From the NCBI GenBank assembly GCA_017454075.1, contig JAFTDQ010000005.1, forward strand, positions 1-16,452: a stretch of DNA of 16,452 bases, in the 5' to 3' direction. The DNA comes from Clostridia bacterium (lineage in GTDB: Bacteria; Bacillota_A; Clostridia; Oscillospirales; CAG-272). The translations under genes were made by a program, and so were the position numbers. This document shows positions 15,697 through 16,452 of the stretch, piece after piece. The notes under the pieces are model-generated. The model ran no database searches. It worked only from the letters and a program-made list of their open reading frames with translations, and was not told where the DNA came from. Position 1 is the first letter of the stretch. Every line of letters begins with the position of its first letter.

Positions 15697-15717
15697 GGCC
15701 TTTTTTATTTTTTTCTC

Positions 15718-15994
15718 CGGGGACGACGTCTCGTCAGATCCGGATTTACCGGAATCGTTTTTATTTCGATAAACAGGAATTTGTCAGCGCTTTATTGTCC
15801 GGAATATGCGGATATGCGCCGCGCTGCGCCGCACTCCTGGCACGCTTCTGAAGTTTTTTGTATCTCATCGATCTCTATAAAAACATTGCAAAATCTGTTT
15901 GAACAAATTAATCCGGCGAACAATTCTCGCGAAAACGCATAATTCAGTATCAGGTTCGCTTTGATTAACGCATCTTTTTTCAAAATACAGAATT
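15718..15994. other. AT-richer intergenic stretch without a supported gene
   Basis: I see no gene here. Short open frames exist on both strands, but they lack Shine-Dalgarno sites or family-like sequence; one - strand frame runs through the terminator at 15995-16021, which argues against coding. No tRNA-like clover-leaf, repeat array or attachment-site pair is apparent. Base composition shifts toward A/T compared with bases 1-14300. Confidence 0.6.
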
Positions 15995-16021
15995 GAAAAC
16001 CCGGTCAGAAACCGGGTTTTC
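15995..16021. terminator. Bidirectional rho-independent terminator
   Basis: A perfect 11-bp stem, GAAAACCCGGT (15995-16005) and ACCGGGTTTTC (16011-16021), with a CAGAA loop. Runs of four A and four T flank the GC core, so it can act in both directions. The best candidate user is the - strand frame ending at 16171, whose transcript would reach it about 150 bases later. Confidence 0.85.
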
Positions 16022-16170
16022 TTGATTTCGTATCTATTTAGACCGTAAATCATGGAAAGACAGGCCAGTTTTTTTAAATCGGGACTGTTTTGGGACAAAA
16101 AACGGCTCGTGAATGGTCAAATTTTATAAATTCCTATTTGCAAAAATAGTATCGCGAACAAGTGCGAATC

Positions 16171-16440
16171 TCATGAGAGATCCCATGTTGTGTACCCAAG
16201 ATCAATGATTTGTTTTTGAAAGCTCATAAATCGTTTCCGAGCTTTTTTATTTGACAAGACGAGAAATCTGTGCTTCTTCAAAAATAAAATCTTTATCGGT
16301 CTGGGCGATGTGTAAAAAGTAAAGGACAAATCCGTAATATCTCTTCCGCCAACGCAGTTACCGCTTCCGCCTTCAATTTGATAAAAATTGGCTGCACATT
16401 CTTTAAAATCGATAAAGCCGTATGTCTTGAGAGTAATCCC
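16171..16440 (-). pseudogene. Start-less open frame, probable 3' part of a broken or partial gene
   Basis: On the - strand, 89 codons are open between a TAG (16441-16443) and a TGA (16171-16173). No start codon with a ribosome site lies near the beginning: the frame opens GGG ATT ACT CTC AAG. The translation is protein-like, not random: LKTYGFIDFKECAANFYQIE, GGSGNCVGGRDITDL, SFTFYTSPRP, then KKHRFLVLSNKKARKRF and QKQIIDLGYTTWDLS at the end. A basic helix (KKARKRFMSFQKQI) follows a strand-rich part. I suspect the C-terminal part of a conserved small protein whose 5' end was lost by an in-frame stop, a frameshift or a start-codon change near 16440; the rest may lie past the right edge. An AGGGG is present at 16438-16442, followed after seven bases by CTC where a start codon would fit. 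Function unknown. Confidence 0.55.
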
Positions 16441-16452
16441 CTAAGATGCTAC

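Noticed and set aside
15673..15714. AAGGCC...GGCCTT stem followed by a long T/A tract, terminator-like on the + strand
   Set aside because: Only six base pairs around a large loop and no upstream + strand gene. The elements are better explained as the lexA promoter spacer, -35 and UP tract.
15439..15942. A 167-codon open frame on the + strand
   Set aside because: It is antisense to the lexA N-terminal domain and crosses the lexA promoter and leader; no ribosome site or family resemblance.
15792..15983. A 63-codon open frame on the - strand
   Set aside because: No Shine-Dalgarno, no domain, and it overlaps another open frame in AT-richer non-coding DNA.
15865..16098. A 77-codon open frame on the - strand
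   Set aside because: It reads straight through the terminator hairpin at 15995-16021, and part of its peptide is only the translated hairpin.
16218..16248. Hairpin AAAGCTC...GAGCTTT followed by T residues, terminator-like on the + strand
   Set aside because: Short 7-bp stem with a long loop, no + strand gene before it, and it lies inside the protein-like - strand frame.
15718..16452. Possible tRNA gene or attachment site in the gene-poor tail
   Set aside because: A GGTTCG string near 15954 hints at a T-loop, but no acceptor stem, anticodon arm or flanking direct repeats can be assembled around it.

Overview
This window reads as a chromosomal segment of a fairly GC-rich member of the Bacillota, probably a Clostridia-type gut or anaerobic lineage. 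The lineage call rests on gene content and order: scpA-scpB-DUF2953-GerW/YtfJ-type gene-RluB/RsuA pseudouridine synthase, a lon-engB pair, a YmdB-type phosphoesterase, a YnzC/UPF0291 protein and LexA. The GerW/YtfJ homologue suggests, but does not prove, a spore-forming ancestry. Genus cannot be named from the sequence alone.

Layout. (1) Bases 1-4505, all + strand: the 3' end of valS, a DUF4349 lipoprotein, a YnzC-like small protein, mscL, a ROK-family sugar kinase and a DUF6273 lipoprotein, closed by a clear intrinsic terminator. (2) Bases 4579-12787: a perfect TTGACA-17-TATAAT promoter opens a long, tightly packed + strand series: ymdB-like, lon, engB, M50 site-2-type protease, scpA, scpB, DUF2953, gerW-like, rluB-like and a 54-residue ORF. 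Small gaps and start/stop overlaps suggest largely shared transcription and translational coupling. The themes are protein quality control, ribosome maturation and chromosome segregation. (3) Bases 12808-14323: an inverted repeat, a second perfect promoter, gdhA and a strong terminator. (4) Bases 14359-15717, - strand: a strong promoter with an overlapping palindrome drives lexA, a coupled 105-residue protein and a GNAT acetyltransferase that has lost its N-terminal half. (5) Bases about 15720-16452: visibly more AT-rich, mostly non-coding, with one bidirectional terminator and, at the edge, an open reading frame on the - strand that looks protein-like but has no start codon in the window.

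Most of the window is conserved housekeeping DNA, and I see no CRISPR array, transposase, integrase, toxin-antitoxin pair or known defence system. The parts that merit attention are the lexA unit (Cys-Gly cleavage site, candidate operator, coupled uncharacterised protein, decayed GNAT gene), the inverted repeat and small ORF ahead of gdhA, and the start-less frame at the right edge.
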